From: Scalesia atractyloides
Taxonomy: Eukaryota; Streptophyta; Magnoliopsida; Asterales; Asteraceae
Length of the DNA stretch: 64,000 nucleotides
Assembly (NCBI GenBank): GCA_947069175.1
Contig: CAMTDV010001633.1
Location: 60,866,102-60,930,101 of the forward strand
Direction: 5' to 3'
The notes under the pieces were generated by a model. That model was not told the origin of the DNA, ran no database searches, and saw nothing but the letters and a program-made list of their open reading frames with translations. A program made the translations under genes and the position numbers. Each line of letters starts with the position of its first letter. Within the stretch, counting starts at the first letter, position 1. Below, piece by piece: positions 44,112 to 57,558 of the stretch.

Positions 44112-47100
44112 TAAACAACCCTGTGTGTTACACGGGTTGAATAAATCTAATTTTATATACCTAATAAAAAAGTTATATCTTTAAAAAACTAACGGATATA
44201 TTCGATACGTGATGGATAGGGTGATTACGGAGATGGTTCTTGAAAATAAAATAGGTTATTTAAGAAGAAAATCAACAGTTATTTGAGAGATAAAACGTTG
44301 GTACCGATTCCGACAATTTGATTTATATATTATGTATAAAATCGATATAACATTTTTTTAAAATGAAAATAAAAATAAATAATATATTAACACAAAGTTT
44401 GGTTTTTGTAATAAATAATTTATTTTATTTAAAAATATCTTAAACTAGAAATAAGACCCGCGCGCATTGTGGCGCGAGTACATTGCAAATATTGAATTGA
44501 TTACTTCAAACATTGTGTGATGTTTTAACCATATGAAAACACACGTTTTGACGTATCTAACTGAACTCAGTGTAACCTATATAAGCATTGCGATTGGATC
44601 AAAACGTCAAGTGAATCGAGTTTATACCATACAATCATAGCGTATAATATGTGACGTGACTCATATATAGAAAACATTATCAGCTATAAAGGAAAACCGA
44701 CACATGTAATCAAAAGGGATTAATTAGAATTTTCGAAAGGGGGGAGCACAATTTGACTCCACTCGGTTCGAAACAAAATTTATGAAACATACATAAAAAA
44801 ATATCACGAAAACGTATTAGATTTGACCGAACTCGTTTTCTAAAAAACTTTACGTTGAAATGTAGATCAACTCGAATTTATACTAAATAAATAATATATT
44901 AACACAAAGGTTGGTTTTCGTGATAAATAATTTGTTTTATTTAAAAATATCTTAAACTAGCAATAAGACACGCGCGCATTGCGGTGTACGTACATCGCAA
45001 CTATTGAATAGATTAGTTCAAACCTTATATGATGCTTTAACCATATGAAACCACACATTTTGACGAATGTAATTGAACTCAGTGTAACCTATACAAGCAT
45101 TGCGATTGGATCAAAATGTAAGGTGAACCGAGTTTATACCCTACAATCATAACGTATAATATGTGACTCGACTCATATCTAGAAACATTATGAGGTATAA
45201 AGGAAAATCGGCACGTGTAATCAAAAGGATTAATTAAAGTTTTCGAAGGGGGGGGGCATAATTTGATTCCACTTAATTCGAAACAAAATTTATGAAACAT
45301 ACATAAAAAATATCACAATAATGTATTAGATCTGATCGGACTCGTTTTCTAGAAAAGTTTACGTTGAAACGTAGACCAACTCGAATTTATCCCAAAACGT
45401 ACATAAAAATATGCACGTAAAAATGTTTTTTAAATGAAAACATTTTATATTTGAACTAACTCATTTTTCAGAAAAAGTTTACATTGAAACGTAGAGCAAA
45501 TCGAATTAATACCGGCACGTATATAAAAATATACATACAAAAAATTAGTTTTTTAAGTAAAGGGAGTACAGAGGTAAAGTCGGGAAAATTATTAGTAAAA
45601 AACTTAACAGATAAAAAACGTTCGTTAAACCGTCCCAGGTAGCAAATGTCACACCACTACCAATGACCATCAACATCGTAAAAGCTTGTAAAACTAAAAT
45701 AAATAAAAGGCGAAATAATAATATTAGACGAAAAGCATACGTAAAATCGTTGAACCACGCACGCCCGTTGCGGCGTGTTAATGCGATGAAGTTAGAGTGA
45801 AATGTAAAACGTAGAAAAGAATAAATAAGTGATCTAGGACTGGCACGTTGCGACGCATCTGTGAAACGGGAAAAAATAGACGCATTTCGACGAGCCTGTC
45901 AAACAGGAAAAAATAGACTAAAAAACGTTGAACCCCACACGAACCTTATGGCGTGTTAACTCACAAAATTCAAAACGAAACTAAAAACTTCCCAAAGATG
46001 AAATGTATAGAGGACCAAAGTTGAAAATAAAGAAAAAGTGTTTGGGTTAAATAGAAAAGGATGAAAAGCTTTAAGTTAAAAGTAAAAAAAAAATATAAGG
46101 GTGAAAAAGAAAAATGTGAAAATCTTTGGGTTAAAAGTGAAATTTTTTTTTTTTGAAAAACTCGGTAACATCTCAAAAACATATTTGGTAATAAACCAAA
46201 TTAGCCGAGAATGAGTAGGTAAAATATCATTTGTGGTAAAAGTTAATCCGATAAACATTAGAATTTAAATAAATAAATCTAATGTTAAATAAAAGATAAA
46301 CGAATGCTTTTTAGAAAATAAAGTTTATAAAAGGCCCGGGCTACCAAGACTTAATTTAAATCACGTTGTAGTATTCCCGAACTTGATAAGTCTGATTATC
46401 CTGTTTGTTTAATAATTGGCATGATGTATATGACTAAGAATATTAACCGAGTTAACATGTTAGTTTATTTATGAAGGTTAAGTAAGTTATAAGCAAACAA
46501 AATACTAACCAAACCTAAGGGACTAAAGTTGGTTAAGTGTGAAAGGTGTTTTGTAAAAATAGATGGAAAAATAAAACTCAGGTTTGGTGTTTGTGTGTAT
46601 GAACGAGACTGAGAGAGAGAGATGTGAAGTTTCTCTTAAAAATCCCTAATACACAAAATCAATGGATTGAAGGTGAAATCCCAGTGATTCCCTTGCATGT
46701 TTGATGATTTTTAGCTTTCTAACATTATCTAAACCTAATCTATGTGATGAAGTTATGTCTGATGAGTTTTTATGTTAAGTGGATTTGATGAAGTGATGAG
46801 ATTAATAATGTAGGGATGTTCACAATCTATCATACTTTCTTGTATATGTAAATTACTTGAGCAATTTAAAGATTTAATCTAAGTGTTCATACTTGTCATG
46901 AAGTGAGTTTTGATGATATGATGAAATTGATGTTGTAATAGTGATACAATCATCATGTTTACTGGTTTGTGTGAGAAACTTGAATAATTTAGTTGTTAGG
47001 ATAAATGTCTAATTATATGATGAAATGGGGTTTTGCATAAGAGATGAAAACCCCAAGTTCTAGTAGGATAGATTGATGAATTAGCATGTGATAATTGAAA

Positions 47101-50100
47101 GTTATGTTGACTTGATGTTAATAAGTGTATAAACTTGTTGAATTGTAAGAAATATGGTGAATTTGGTAGAGAAATTTAGCTAATATGATGGCCTAAGAAT
47201 GATGCCCACCAAGTATTAGATGAAATGCCTAAATAAGTTTTGTTGAACTTGTTAGTGCATTTATATATGTCAAACGGCAATTTGACTTTTGAGCTATAAT
47301 GGAATTGAATGAGAAATATAGTATAAAAGTCCATAAGATGTGATGTTCATGATATAGGATGACTTATCTAACCATCTTGTGGATTTTATATGATAGTTTG
47401 ACTCTTGACAAGCTAGGTGGGAGCTTGGAAAGAAATGGGTCAAGCGAGTTAAAGATGCGAGAAAGCATGACCGGTAGAAAGGTAAGTAAAGCTTACACCT
47501 CTTAAATAGAACCACTACTTATGTAATTGATTAGAAACAAGATGAACAAAGAATCGTATGATTTTGTTAAGAATAAGACCCCATGGTGTAAACCATGAGA
47601 CGGGTTAAAATGGATAAGGTTATGACAAGACTATATTTTTAGTGATAAATGATAACGCAATAACATGACCCTATGGTATAAACCATAAATGGTTAAATGA
47701 GTAAAAAAGGCTAGTAACCACATATTGGTTATTAAATAATGAAATTTTGAAATAGGACCCTATGGTGTAAACCATAACGGGTCAAACGAGTAAAAAGGCG
47801 ATTAACCTCATATTGGTTATTTAATAATGAATTTTTGAAATAGGACCCTATGGTGTAAACCATAACAGGTCAAACGAGTAAAAAGGGCGAATAACCACAT
47901 ATTAGTTATTAAATAATGAATTTTTGAATAGGACCCTATGGTGTAAACCATAACGGGTCAAACGAGTAAAATGACGAGTAACCATATATCAGTTTTTAAC
48001 ATTACATTTTTTTTGGAAATGGGACCCTATGTGGGAACCATAACGGGTTAAACGAATAATATGGTAAGTAATCGCGTATTTGTGATTAAACAAGGAATTT
48101 TTTAAATAAGACCCCTATGGTGTAAACCATGAAAGTTCAAATGGGGTAAGATGGTAAGTGAGCACCTTTTTGGCAATAAACAATACTTAATCAGAGAAAT
48201 GCTAAAAGGGTAGGCCAAGAACGGTTCAAATGGACAATCGGGTCAAACGGGACAAATGGTGATGTTTAATGCTTTGTTTGTTAAGTTTCATGCTTATACG
48301 TAAGTATAATGTATCAGCATGCATTACCATGAATTAGAAAATAGAATCGCATGGTATTGATAACGGGTCATTGCTTTGTGTAACACCCCGACCACGTGGA
48401 ACTTGTGGTGGAAATGTCGGGGAGTCACGTTACAAATTGTTCACAACACATGGTACTAAAGTTTCATTATATTGCTTACATTTTTTTTACAAACACAAAG
48501 GAGTACAAGTAATTGTTTTTAAATGTATAAGCAATCTAAGGCCCGAGTGCGTTCCTATGTGTAATGTCGATACCTGAAACATATGTGAAAATAGATGGTT
48601 AACAATAATGTTGGTGAGTGACATAGGTCTTGTGGTCAAGTATATGGCAAAAGTTTGTTATTGCAGTATTGTTCAACCACACGAGTTGACGAGTGAAAAT
48701 AGATTTTTGTAGCCAATATATGGCAACAAGTTTAGTATTGCAACACATCGTGTTTGATAGTAAAACTTTGTGACAAAAGGGTATTGTGGATGGAATTATG
48801 TATAAAACCAAGCAATTTGTGTTAACAAAAATTGTACATTGTACTTTGTTTCATCATAACTTAAAATCTTCAAGTGATTTGAATAACGCTACGATGAGTA
48901 ATACGATAAGGGCACTTATATATAGGAAGTACGAGCGGTGTATCCATTATGCCCTTATCGTATTACACTCGTCTCATTATTCGAAATCACTTTTAGATTC
49001 ATGTTATAACGCCACACAATTTCACACATAAACATAGAAATCGCGAATAACTAGTGAAAGTACTATTAGAAATCCAATCAAGGATTTAGAATGGTACTTT
49101 GAGGATCCAACAAGGATCTCACATGTGATTTGTTCTTTGTTTCACCACACTTGATTTGCACGTAAACACTTGGCATAGAAACCAACCAAGAACTTGCGAA
49201 AGTAGTTCTAGAAATCCAATCAAGCATTTAAAGTAGTACTTTGAGTATCCAACAAGGATGTGGGATTTGTAGTTTGTTTCCCCACATAATTTTTACACAC
49301 AAAGAGCACTTAGTATACATATATGCCATACGTGTTATTTGAGAAAATCGTTAGCATATATGAATCACCCCGAAACATTTTGAAAATGTAAAAGTGGGGA
49401 CTACGTACTCACTGGTTGCTTAAATGATGTTCCTACATGTGCTCGTAAAGCTCAAGTGTTTCCTAGAAATAAGGATTTGTTCATCAAAGTTTTGTTGTGA
49501 TAATGTTTGTGGATGAATATGGGTTATGGAAACATCGTAACATTGAAGAAGTTTCGATGTTTTTAGAAGATATGAGATTTTGACCGCCTCCTGTGTTGTT
49601 TTTGTAAAATTATAAAAAATTTCTAGTCTACTAAATCAGAGTGTGTTCTACAACTTTTATTTAGAATGTTTTTTTTTTCTGTTTGGAACCTGGAAATGGT
49701 AAAAAAAATATTGATCTTTACAAATTATTCAGTTTTGACCTTTGGTTTGGTTTTACACAATTGAGGGACTAAACATAGGTGTTTGTAGATGTATCATACA
49801 TCGTTGAAACCACATTTTGATGAACTTGCTCAAAATGTAAGAGTTTACTTTGTTTGGTTAAGTTTTGACCAAGTTATGACTGGTTAAAGTAACAACATAG
49901 AATCTGTCCAAAACAGGAAGTTTTCATCGGTAGTCTATTAATGCGTAAAATATGGATTTTGACAGAAGAGTGAATATGATGTCGTTTATAACCATATGAT
50001 CCAAGGATATCATGTAACATGGTTGGTTAAACCTATCATTTTGATTGGAAAGTGTTTTGACTCGTTACGACTAGTTTACACTAATTAACTAGTCGTATGC

Positions 50101-50369
50101 GCAAAACGGGTCCGGATGGTCGATGGGTCTTATGACGAGTCCGACATGTCAAAACAAGTTTCATGATGTTATATGATCATTTCTTTAGTTATAACATAGA
50201 TCATATAAGTTTAAAACCATTTTATGCTAAAAAAGTTATTTTTGACATTTTAAAATATATAGTTGACTCATCATTTAACCCATCAAACGATATGACCATA
50301 AGGCATAAACTCAGAGGGTTATTCCCTATATCACTATCGTCATGTTTTTGGGCTTGATTGGGTCCTAAG
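44112..50369. repeat. Large duplicated segment, copy 2
   Basis: Matches 15,508-21,769 throughout in the same order, with roughly thirty single-base or small indel differences by eye. It contains the 512-bp tandem pair (44,375 to about 45,400), the 88-bp repeat array (about 47,565-48,165) and the long hairpin (about 48,880-48,993). No gene seen. It ends in CTAAG (50,365-50,369). Confidence 0.93.
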
Positions 50370-52983
50370 TGTAACATCCGTCGAAAAACGGGTTTTCAAA
50401 ACCCGCTTCGTTTATTAATCGAATAGTCAGTTACAAATTTTCGTTGCTTATTTAATGCTCTTTTTAATTTTAAACAATACATAATTAATAAATATATTAG
50501 AATTTATAAACTATAGTTAATAAACAATAAAAATGGTTGAAGAAAAAAATAAATGCCGCTGCCGAGTTTCGAACCCGGGTCAGCCGGCTCACTTAACACA
50601 CAAGCCTTTCACCACTCCGCCACTTGACTTGTTTGTGTGATCAATGAATCATATAAAACTTAAGTTCCACCGAGAGTTCATCTGTTTGCGCCAAAAACTG
50701 AAACCGCTCATCGGCTTTCAACTATCCAGACTGTTGAGTGATCGCGAGTTACTGATTATAACCGATAAATCAATTGCAGCCCACGTTCTCAATCAATTCA
50801 GTCTTCAATGCCTCGATTCATATGATTTTCGAGATTGAAAACCGAAATCATATTACCTCCTGATTTACACTAACAATTTCATCGTTTCATAACTTGGAAA
50901 CACTCGCAGAACCTTCAATTTCATTTGCGCTCTAATTTCTGTTCGTCGGAAACGATATCTGCTATCGCCGGACTTTCGCCGGAAAACCGAGACATACATC
51001 AAATCGGTAATTTTCTCGATTATTTCATTTTCAATCCATTGTTAGACTTTTACTAAATCAAATCCTTCAATCAGAATCAGTCCCAGACGACGTTGTCGGA
51101 TAATCTGCATTCGCCAGAAAATCTCTGAAAATTCCGAAATCATGCTGTGAATCGGTACAAACATCTAAACTCTCTGATAATTCTTGTTTAGTCACCTAAT
51201 TTCGCAACTAATTGATCAAAACTGTAAATTGATCCGATCAGACGGAATTCACAAAACAGAGCCGACGACCTTTGCTGGAGTTCTGCGAAAAACATCTTTT
51301 CCGGTACATTCATTTCCAAAACCTTCTTTATCCATTACATTTCAATCATTTATATGTTCGTTAATCGAATTAAACCAGAACAGTCGGATATTGTTGTTTG
51401 TGTCTTTGAACGAAGAAGATGAAGTCGAACATTGTGTATAAGTTTAATTTAAACAAGATATTAAACCGGGTTAGACACACAGTCCAGCGGTGGACTGTGT
51501 GCAAACACATAGCGCACGTCACGAGTTCGAATCTTACAAACGCACCGGCTTTCCGAATTAAAACCATTTTTTTTAAACTGAATCAGAGTAGGTCCCAGGA
51601 TGTTTTTAAGATTAATATAAACTGTAAGTTTAACAGATAAGACACACAGCCCAACTGGTTGGGCTGTGCACTTACAAACCAAAGGACCCGAGTTCGATCC
51701 GGTTTCCCTGCAACTGGTTCAACCATTTAAATTCTTTTAATATAAAACCAAATAAATTAACATTTAATTTGTATATATATAATTAAAACACAGATTATTT
51801 CGGGTTAGACACGTAGCTCAGTTGGTAGAGCTGCGTGCACGCGTACGAGAGGTCTCGGGTTCGAGCCTCACCCAGCGCACACATAAGTCACTGTCCGACC
51901 GGTCAACGGTCCGGTCAACGGTCAACGGTCAACGGTCAACAAAAAGTCAACAATTTTTTATTTTTATTTATTTATTTAATTTAAAAATCAGTTTAAAATA
52001 CTTAAAAATAATATTTTTAAATTTAGAAAATGACCTTAAACTCACAAAAATAAATCTAAAAATCCTATTAAAATTGTTAATAAAATCCACTTATTTACCG
52101 AACCATTTCGTTATTATTTTAGGTTAGTTATTTCTCGTCGATCAAATCTCCAAACTCGTGCGCATTCAACATCATCAAACGAACGCACCCAATGTGAGTG
52201 AATCTCTACAAATTCCCCGTTTTAATCACATTTTGGGGTGTATCATGTGTCGCTTATTATTTATTACATTTAAACACTTGTGCATCCATCATATCCATGA
52301 TCAAACGTGTATCCAATATGTATCAATTGTTTGTGTGGTTAATGTTTAGATTAAATTTATCATTTTCAGTACATACATCATCATAGGCTCGTCTGTTCCC
52401 CATTACCTATGAGCGGAACCGTTCCCCATTACCTATGAGCGAACGTGGCGTTGTCAACATACGATCGGCTCCGTTTGATTGAGCCTTGATCGCACATACA
52501 TCATCATAGGCTCGTCCGTTCCCTATTACCTATGAGCGGAACGTGACGTTGCCAACATATACATTATCATTCATGTCATATACTCATGCAAGGTGGTTTG
52601 TTATTGTATGTTTATTTACGTTTGCTCACATATGATTATTGCACAATTTTTTTCCATATAAATACAATAAGAAATCAATATCAAATGTTTTTAACAAGGT
52701 TCACTCGCCAACTTTTGTTGACCCAAAATTCCCCATTTTTACACATGATACAGGTGATCCAGTTGCAGCAAGAAACATATAGGACGGCCTAGAAGAATAA
52801 ATCAGTTTAGGCTTTGGATTGCTTGCTTAATTACTTTTTCCTTGTATTGTATGAACTTGTTTGGAATATTGAAGTTGTAATTTTGAATTTAATAAATATG
52901 AAACATTTTAGTAAACATCATGAGCTTTGGTGATAACCCAATTATGCCCCGACTCTTATTCCGCTGCGGGTCGGGGTGTGACA
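50370..52983 (+). mobile_element. Solo LTR at the duplicated site (A2)
   Basis: TGTAACATCCGTCG to GGGTCGGGGTGTGACA, 2,614 bp, flanked by perfect CTAAG on both sides (50,365-50,369; 52,984-52,988). It occupies exactly the site held by the 5' LTR of element A in copy 1 and differs from that LTR at only about 16 places. Modules: antisense 50,554-50,630; sense 51,467, 51,636 and 51,803. No internal region follows. Confidence 0.93.
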
Positions 52984-52988
52984 CTAAG

Positions 52989-53983
52989 GTTGACCAAACG
53001 GGTCAGGTTTGAAAGTTAAAGCAGAAGTCAAACTGCTTGAATTTCGATTAGTAATTGAGCTCTAAGCTAGAAATGATGAGTTAGACATGATAAAACATGT
53101 CTTACAATGTTATATAAACTGATTTGGTGTCAAAACTTTTAGTTTTAATACTTAAAAGTTCATTTGTCGTAAAATGCAATTTCTACGTTTTGACTTTTAT
53201 TTGATAAGAGTTTGACTCGTCATTTCACTTACTAAACGTGATGATCATAGGGTGTAATGGCAAGGGATTAACACCTTCATTATTATGCTCACATAGCAAA
53301 GTTCATTTTGAACTTTCAATTGACCGAAGTGGTCGGAACCGAAAGTCAAAGAAAAAGTCAATTTGCTTGACTTTCGGGTGAATACTAACTACGAAATTGA
53401 AAGAGAAAAGAAACAACACTTATACTTTAACTTAGAAGAGGAGGCTCCAAATGGCTAGAGTAAGCTCCAAGGGAGATTTTAAGAAGTGAAGAATGAATGA
53501 TGTGAATGAAATTTCAACAACATGGACCTATTTATACTAATTCAGGATCAAGGAGGTGATGTCAAGTGTTATCAAGTGTGTTTAGATGTTGACTAGTGTC
53601 CTAAAAAATTGTGCAAGGTTTCAAAAGATGAAGAAAGGTGGCACACTTGGTGAACAAGCATAAATTTTGCTTCTGGGGACCTCCTATGGACCGCAAGGCT
53701 TAGGTCTTACGGTCCGCAAGGCACTCTGATGCAAAACTTTTCATTTTTTTTTGACAATTTTGGCCCATGACCTTGTATTATCAGCTTTTTGATATTTTTA
53801 ACCCTTTAAGCTATATGAAGGGTATCACGGTATGTATAACTTACATTTTGTTCTGGAAATATCATGGATATCGTCTTGCTTGATCGTACGATTACGAATC
53901 CCGTAAATAAAATATCAAATTTTTTTTAAACACGAAAATGATAGAAAGTTTAAAATCTTTTGGAAAATTTGCTATTGTTACAC
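52989..53983. other. Gene-free flank, continues the sequence interrupted by A2
   Basis: GTTGACCAAACGGGTCAGG continues in the style of the duplicated segment (GGGTCAAA, TTGACTCATCATTT-like words), so it is the right-hand flank of the original insertion site. 53,690-53,725 has GGACCGCAAG and CTTACGGTCCG in inverted orientation. No gene. Confidence 0.6.
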
Positions 53984-56900
53984 TTTGACCCGAGCCATGT
54001 ATGTGTAATGGGTCAAAATCTCGGTGATGGCTTATGGTCCAACTAGAGTTAGTTGATTCAAGGGTGGACACTAGACCGCCTCAAGTGAGGTATATCTAGC
54101 ATATGGGTAAAACGACCATTAGAGCTAAGGATATGTTGATGATGCGAAAATACAACTAAATGAGTTTTAAAACACTAAACTATTGGAAAACCTTTATGTT
54201 CTTAGGGTCATAATAAATCTAGATGGGATAACGAGTTAAAGATGCCCGCTAATTTTAATCTAAATTTTTAAAAGTTCTCTGGTTGTAAAAAGGGGCTAAA
54301 TTTGACTAAAACGCCCCAGGATGATTAATCGGGAAAAGTACCCCTAATGCGTCCTATATTTGGGTTGATCCATCCGGCAACATAAAAATGGGAGGCGATA
54401 GCTTTTTGGTTTAGAGCCTTCTAACGGGTCGTTTTGGGTAAAAAGCTATACCGGAAGTAAATAATGAAAAGTTAAGGTTTGTCTAATGTAACCAACCATA
54501 ATTCGAGTTGTAGTTGGTAGAAACGACTAGAATATTGATAAGAAAGTATGAGGCAAGAATTAGAATGCAAAATGTCTCCTAACGGGTCGGTTGGGTAATT
54601 AATTTCAAACCAAAACAATGATTTGAAAAGCTAAAGGATCCGCGTTCGAATCAAGGTTTTGAACCTACAAATGTGGGGGAAGGTTCTAAAAATGGTAAAC
54701 TTGAAGTTGGGTCAAGTTGGGTGCGAAAATCATGAAAATTTGGCGAAATTCCGGGCAAGGGTAAAAACTGCCAACATTGTAAAGTTTCTGGAAAAGTGTC
54801 TCCCCCGCACCACATGGAAGAGACTCCAGGCCCCTCCGCGAGGCGCGGGGGCACCTGGTCAACAAAAAGTCAAATGTTGCTCCCCCTCGCCACGCGAGAG
54901 AGCTGGGTTGCCCCTCCGCGACGCGCGGGGGTACCTTGTTTTAGCGAAAATAATTTCTATGTTATATTTGAAAGCGTTTAACCTAAACACTAATTGTTTT
55001 AGTGTTTATGATAGGCTTAAGCTAAGGCGAGAACCGGACGGACTACGAAACGTGTAAAAAATCGAAAACGACTATTCCGCTATCTTTTGGAAACATCTAT
55101 GGACAGGATGAAGAATGATCACGTGTGACGAAGTTTTCAAGTCCAAAACTTTTGTTGTTTTCGGACTATAAAATACGAGTAATAATCCTGTAACGCCATG
55201 CGTTTTCATGCTTTCCATATTTAGAAAGCTCGTGTTGTGCCTCTATTTTTGGGAACCTTTGTATCTTGTATTCGTCCTTTCATTGTAATCGTTGTAATCC
55301 TTGTAATCCGGGACTTGAATCATAATGGAAACTCATACTTTTATTCCTATTCATGTTGTACTTACTCGTAATCATTTCATACTTATACATAGTCATACAT
55401 ACATGCACTTGATGCTTGTTACTCGGAAACGTGACTAGACTTGAAAACACATAACATTCATAATTCGTACGATACTTAGACATCACGTTTATACTCAATC
55501 TTATTCATTTCATACTTTCATGCACATTAGAACATGTCCCATATGCTTAAGATACCATATATGATCATAAAACATCATTACTTAACACCTAGACCCGTCA
55601 CCATTCGACAAAACAACAAAATATAAACTTTTGGCTCCTGACCAGGTCCATACGGACCGCAAGAGGAACCCTTACGGTCCGTAAGACCATCTGGCGGGCA
55701 GCAGCTTCTTCCAGCCGCGCCTTGGCACGAAATCCCAACTCTTTTACCTCACCAATCACCTTCTAACCTTCATTAAACCTCACCAAACTAACCCTAATCC
55801 TTTTCCTATAAAACCCAAGCCTCCTCCCCATATTTTTACACTTTTACAACTCCCTAATCCCTCTGAAATCCCCTTCAAATCAGTTGCTAAGAACAAGTTC
55901 GAGCAGATTCATACCATCTTAGGAATGTGAGCATAACTTGCTCATTTCTTACCCATTTTACTTGATTCTTCTTCCTACTTTCTTGGATAATCCTTAGGTT
56001 CGATTCCACGGAGTCTCCTTGGAGATTCAGCCCTGGATATTCACCTAAAGGGCTCCAAACTTTCTGTTTTGTTCAAATCTTTTTAAAACTTATGTTCTAT
56101 CCCATACAACCTTGTGTTCATGAGCTCCTAATCAAGTTTATGATTAAGGAAGCCTAACCAAGCTTATTTACATGAACTAAGGGCTGTTTTAACACCCTAA
56201 ACTTTCTGTTTTCAATGAGCTTTAAGCTCACAAGTGATGCCAAGTTTTGAGCTTGATGTTAGTGTGACCACCTGGTTAGCTTGGGCTATCCTACAACTAG
56301 GTCCACACATCACTTGATGATTTCTCATCATTATCCCAAGTTAGCTTGCTAGATTGAATGTAACACAACCCCGTCTAGCCTTCGATGAGTGTCGAAGCGT
56401 GCTCACCAGGTTGAGAATTACTTGGCTACTTGGTATAGTGAATACATACTTTTTCATTCTTGTTGTTAATATTGTTCTTGACCCTCCTTGTTGTCTATGA
56501 CAACTTGTGTAGTGGTGAACTCATAAGAGGTCCCTAAATGGATGGTTATACCACCTACCTCCTACATGACTTCCATATAATTATTGTTAGTTAGACTTAT
56601 GATATATACCTATTATAAACTATATAATATACTTGAAACCGAAACCCTGATGATGACTAAATAATCATATGTCAAGTTACTAAGTTTAATCACCTAAGTG
56701 TTTAGTTCCTCGTTACGATTCTAGTAGGTGATAACCTATGAAACCACATTAACCCTCATGGGTTATCATAGTGTCAAAGACGAGTACTAGACCTAAGTGA
56801 CTACTTTCTTGTATACATACTTTGTCGTACATTATATTCCAAATCCTTAAACCCGAAAATAAGCCTTTCCTTTGAACTCCAACTCAAACACAATCAACCT

Positions 56901-57558
56901 TCTAGTCTCGTCAACTTCGTCACATTGGATAACCGGAGCGCATATGCAATTTTGTGAGTATACTCGAACCCCCTTTTACGTTTATCACCTTTGGGTGTAA
57001 CATGTTTACATATAAAAAACATCACAAAACTTATGCTTTATTACTTGCACGAACAATCCATGAAACATGAACGCTTTGATTCGTATGTTATGCTTATACT
57101 AGGACCTAACGTATGTGATACCATAATCATTAGCTTATTTTGAGCCTCCATTTGACATGTATAGCGCTATAGGAGTAACGCACCGCCGTGAACATGTGGT
57201 CATGTTGAATTATCATAAACATATTGCGTAAACAAAGGGTTGACTAGAAATATTGCATGTATACTCGCCTTTGCTTTTGCATTGAACTCGTATTTTAAAA
57301 CATGTTGCAGGTTGATGAAGATGATGCTATGAAAATGAAGTAGCGTTGAGACTAGATACACACATAGACGTTAGGTTTATTATTGTTGTATCAAATTTTG
57401 TCATTGTTTTGTATTTGAAATTCTCTTGTAATGTATGACAATTTAAGTATGAAATGAAATCCGGTTTAATTAATTATTGTCACTATTAGTTTTATGAGCA
57501 ATGAGCAATCTATTTCGTCTCGCCTCGATGTTTCCGCCATCGGTTGAGGTGTGACAAA
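53984..57558 (+). mobile_element. Probable LTR-retrotransposon-derived region
   Basis: It starts TGTTACACTTTGACCCGAG and ends GGTTGAGGTGTGACA, LTR-like ends, and has CCTATAAAACCC (near 55,804-55,815) as a convincing TATA box followed by a C/T-rich leader. The 5-bp flanks do not match, so the borders are uncertain and more than one element may be present (TGTAACACAACCCCGTC at 56,353 could be another start). No gag or pol is readable. An open frame at 54,659-55,057 has no recognisable domain. Confidence 0.4.
54799..54945. repeat. 80-bp duplication with GC-rich CCCCTCCGCG..GCGCGGGG core
   Basis: CCCCTCCGCGAGGCGCGGGG at 54,831 and CCCCTCCGCGACGCGCGGGG at 54,911 are 80 bp apart, each preceded by a CTCCCCC..GCACCAC or CTCGCCAC word and an AGAGA stretch. 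Each core folds as an imperfect hairpin. Very GC-rich against an AT-rich background. Confidence 0.8.

Noticed and set aside
54659..55057. 132-codon open frame as a gene
   Set aside because: No recognisable domain; openness comes from the GC-rich 80-bp duplication, and it lies in LTR-like DNA.
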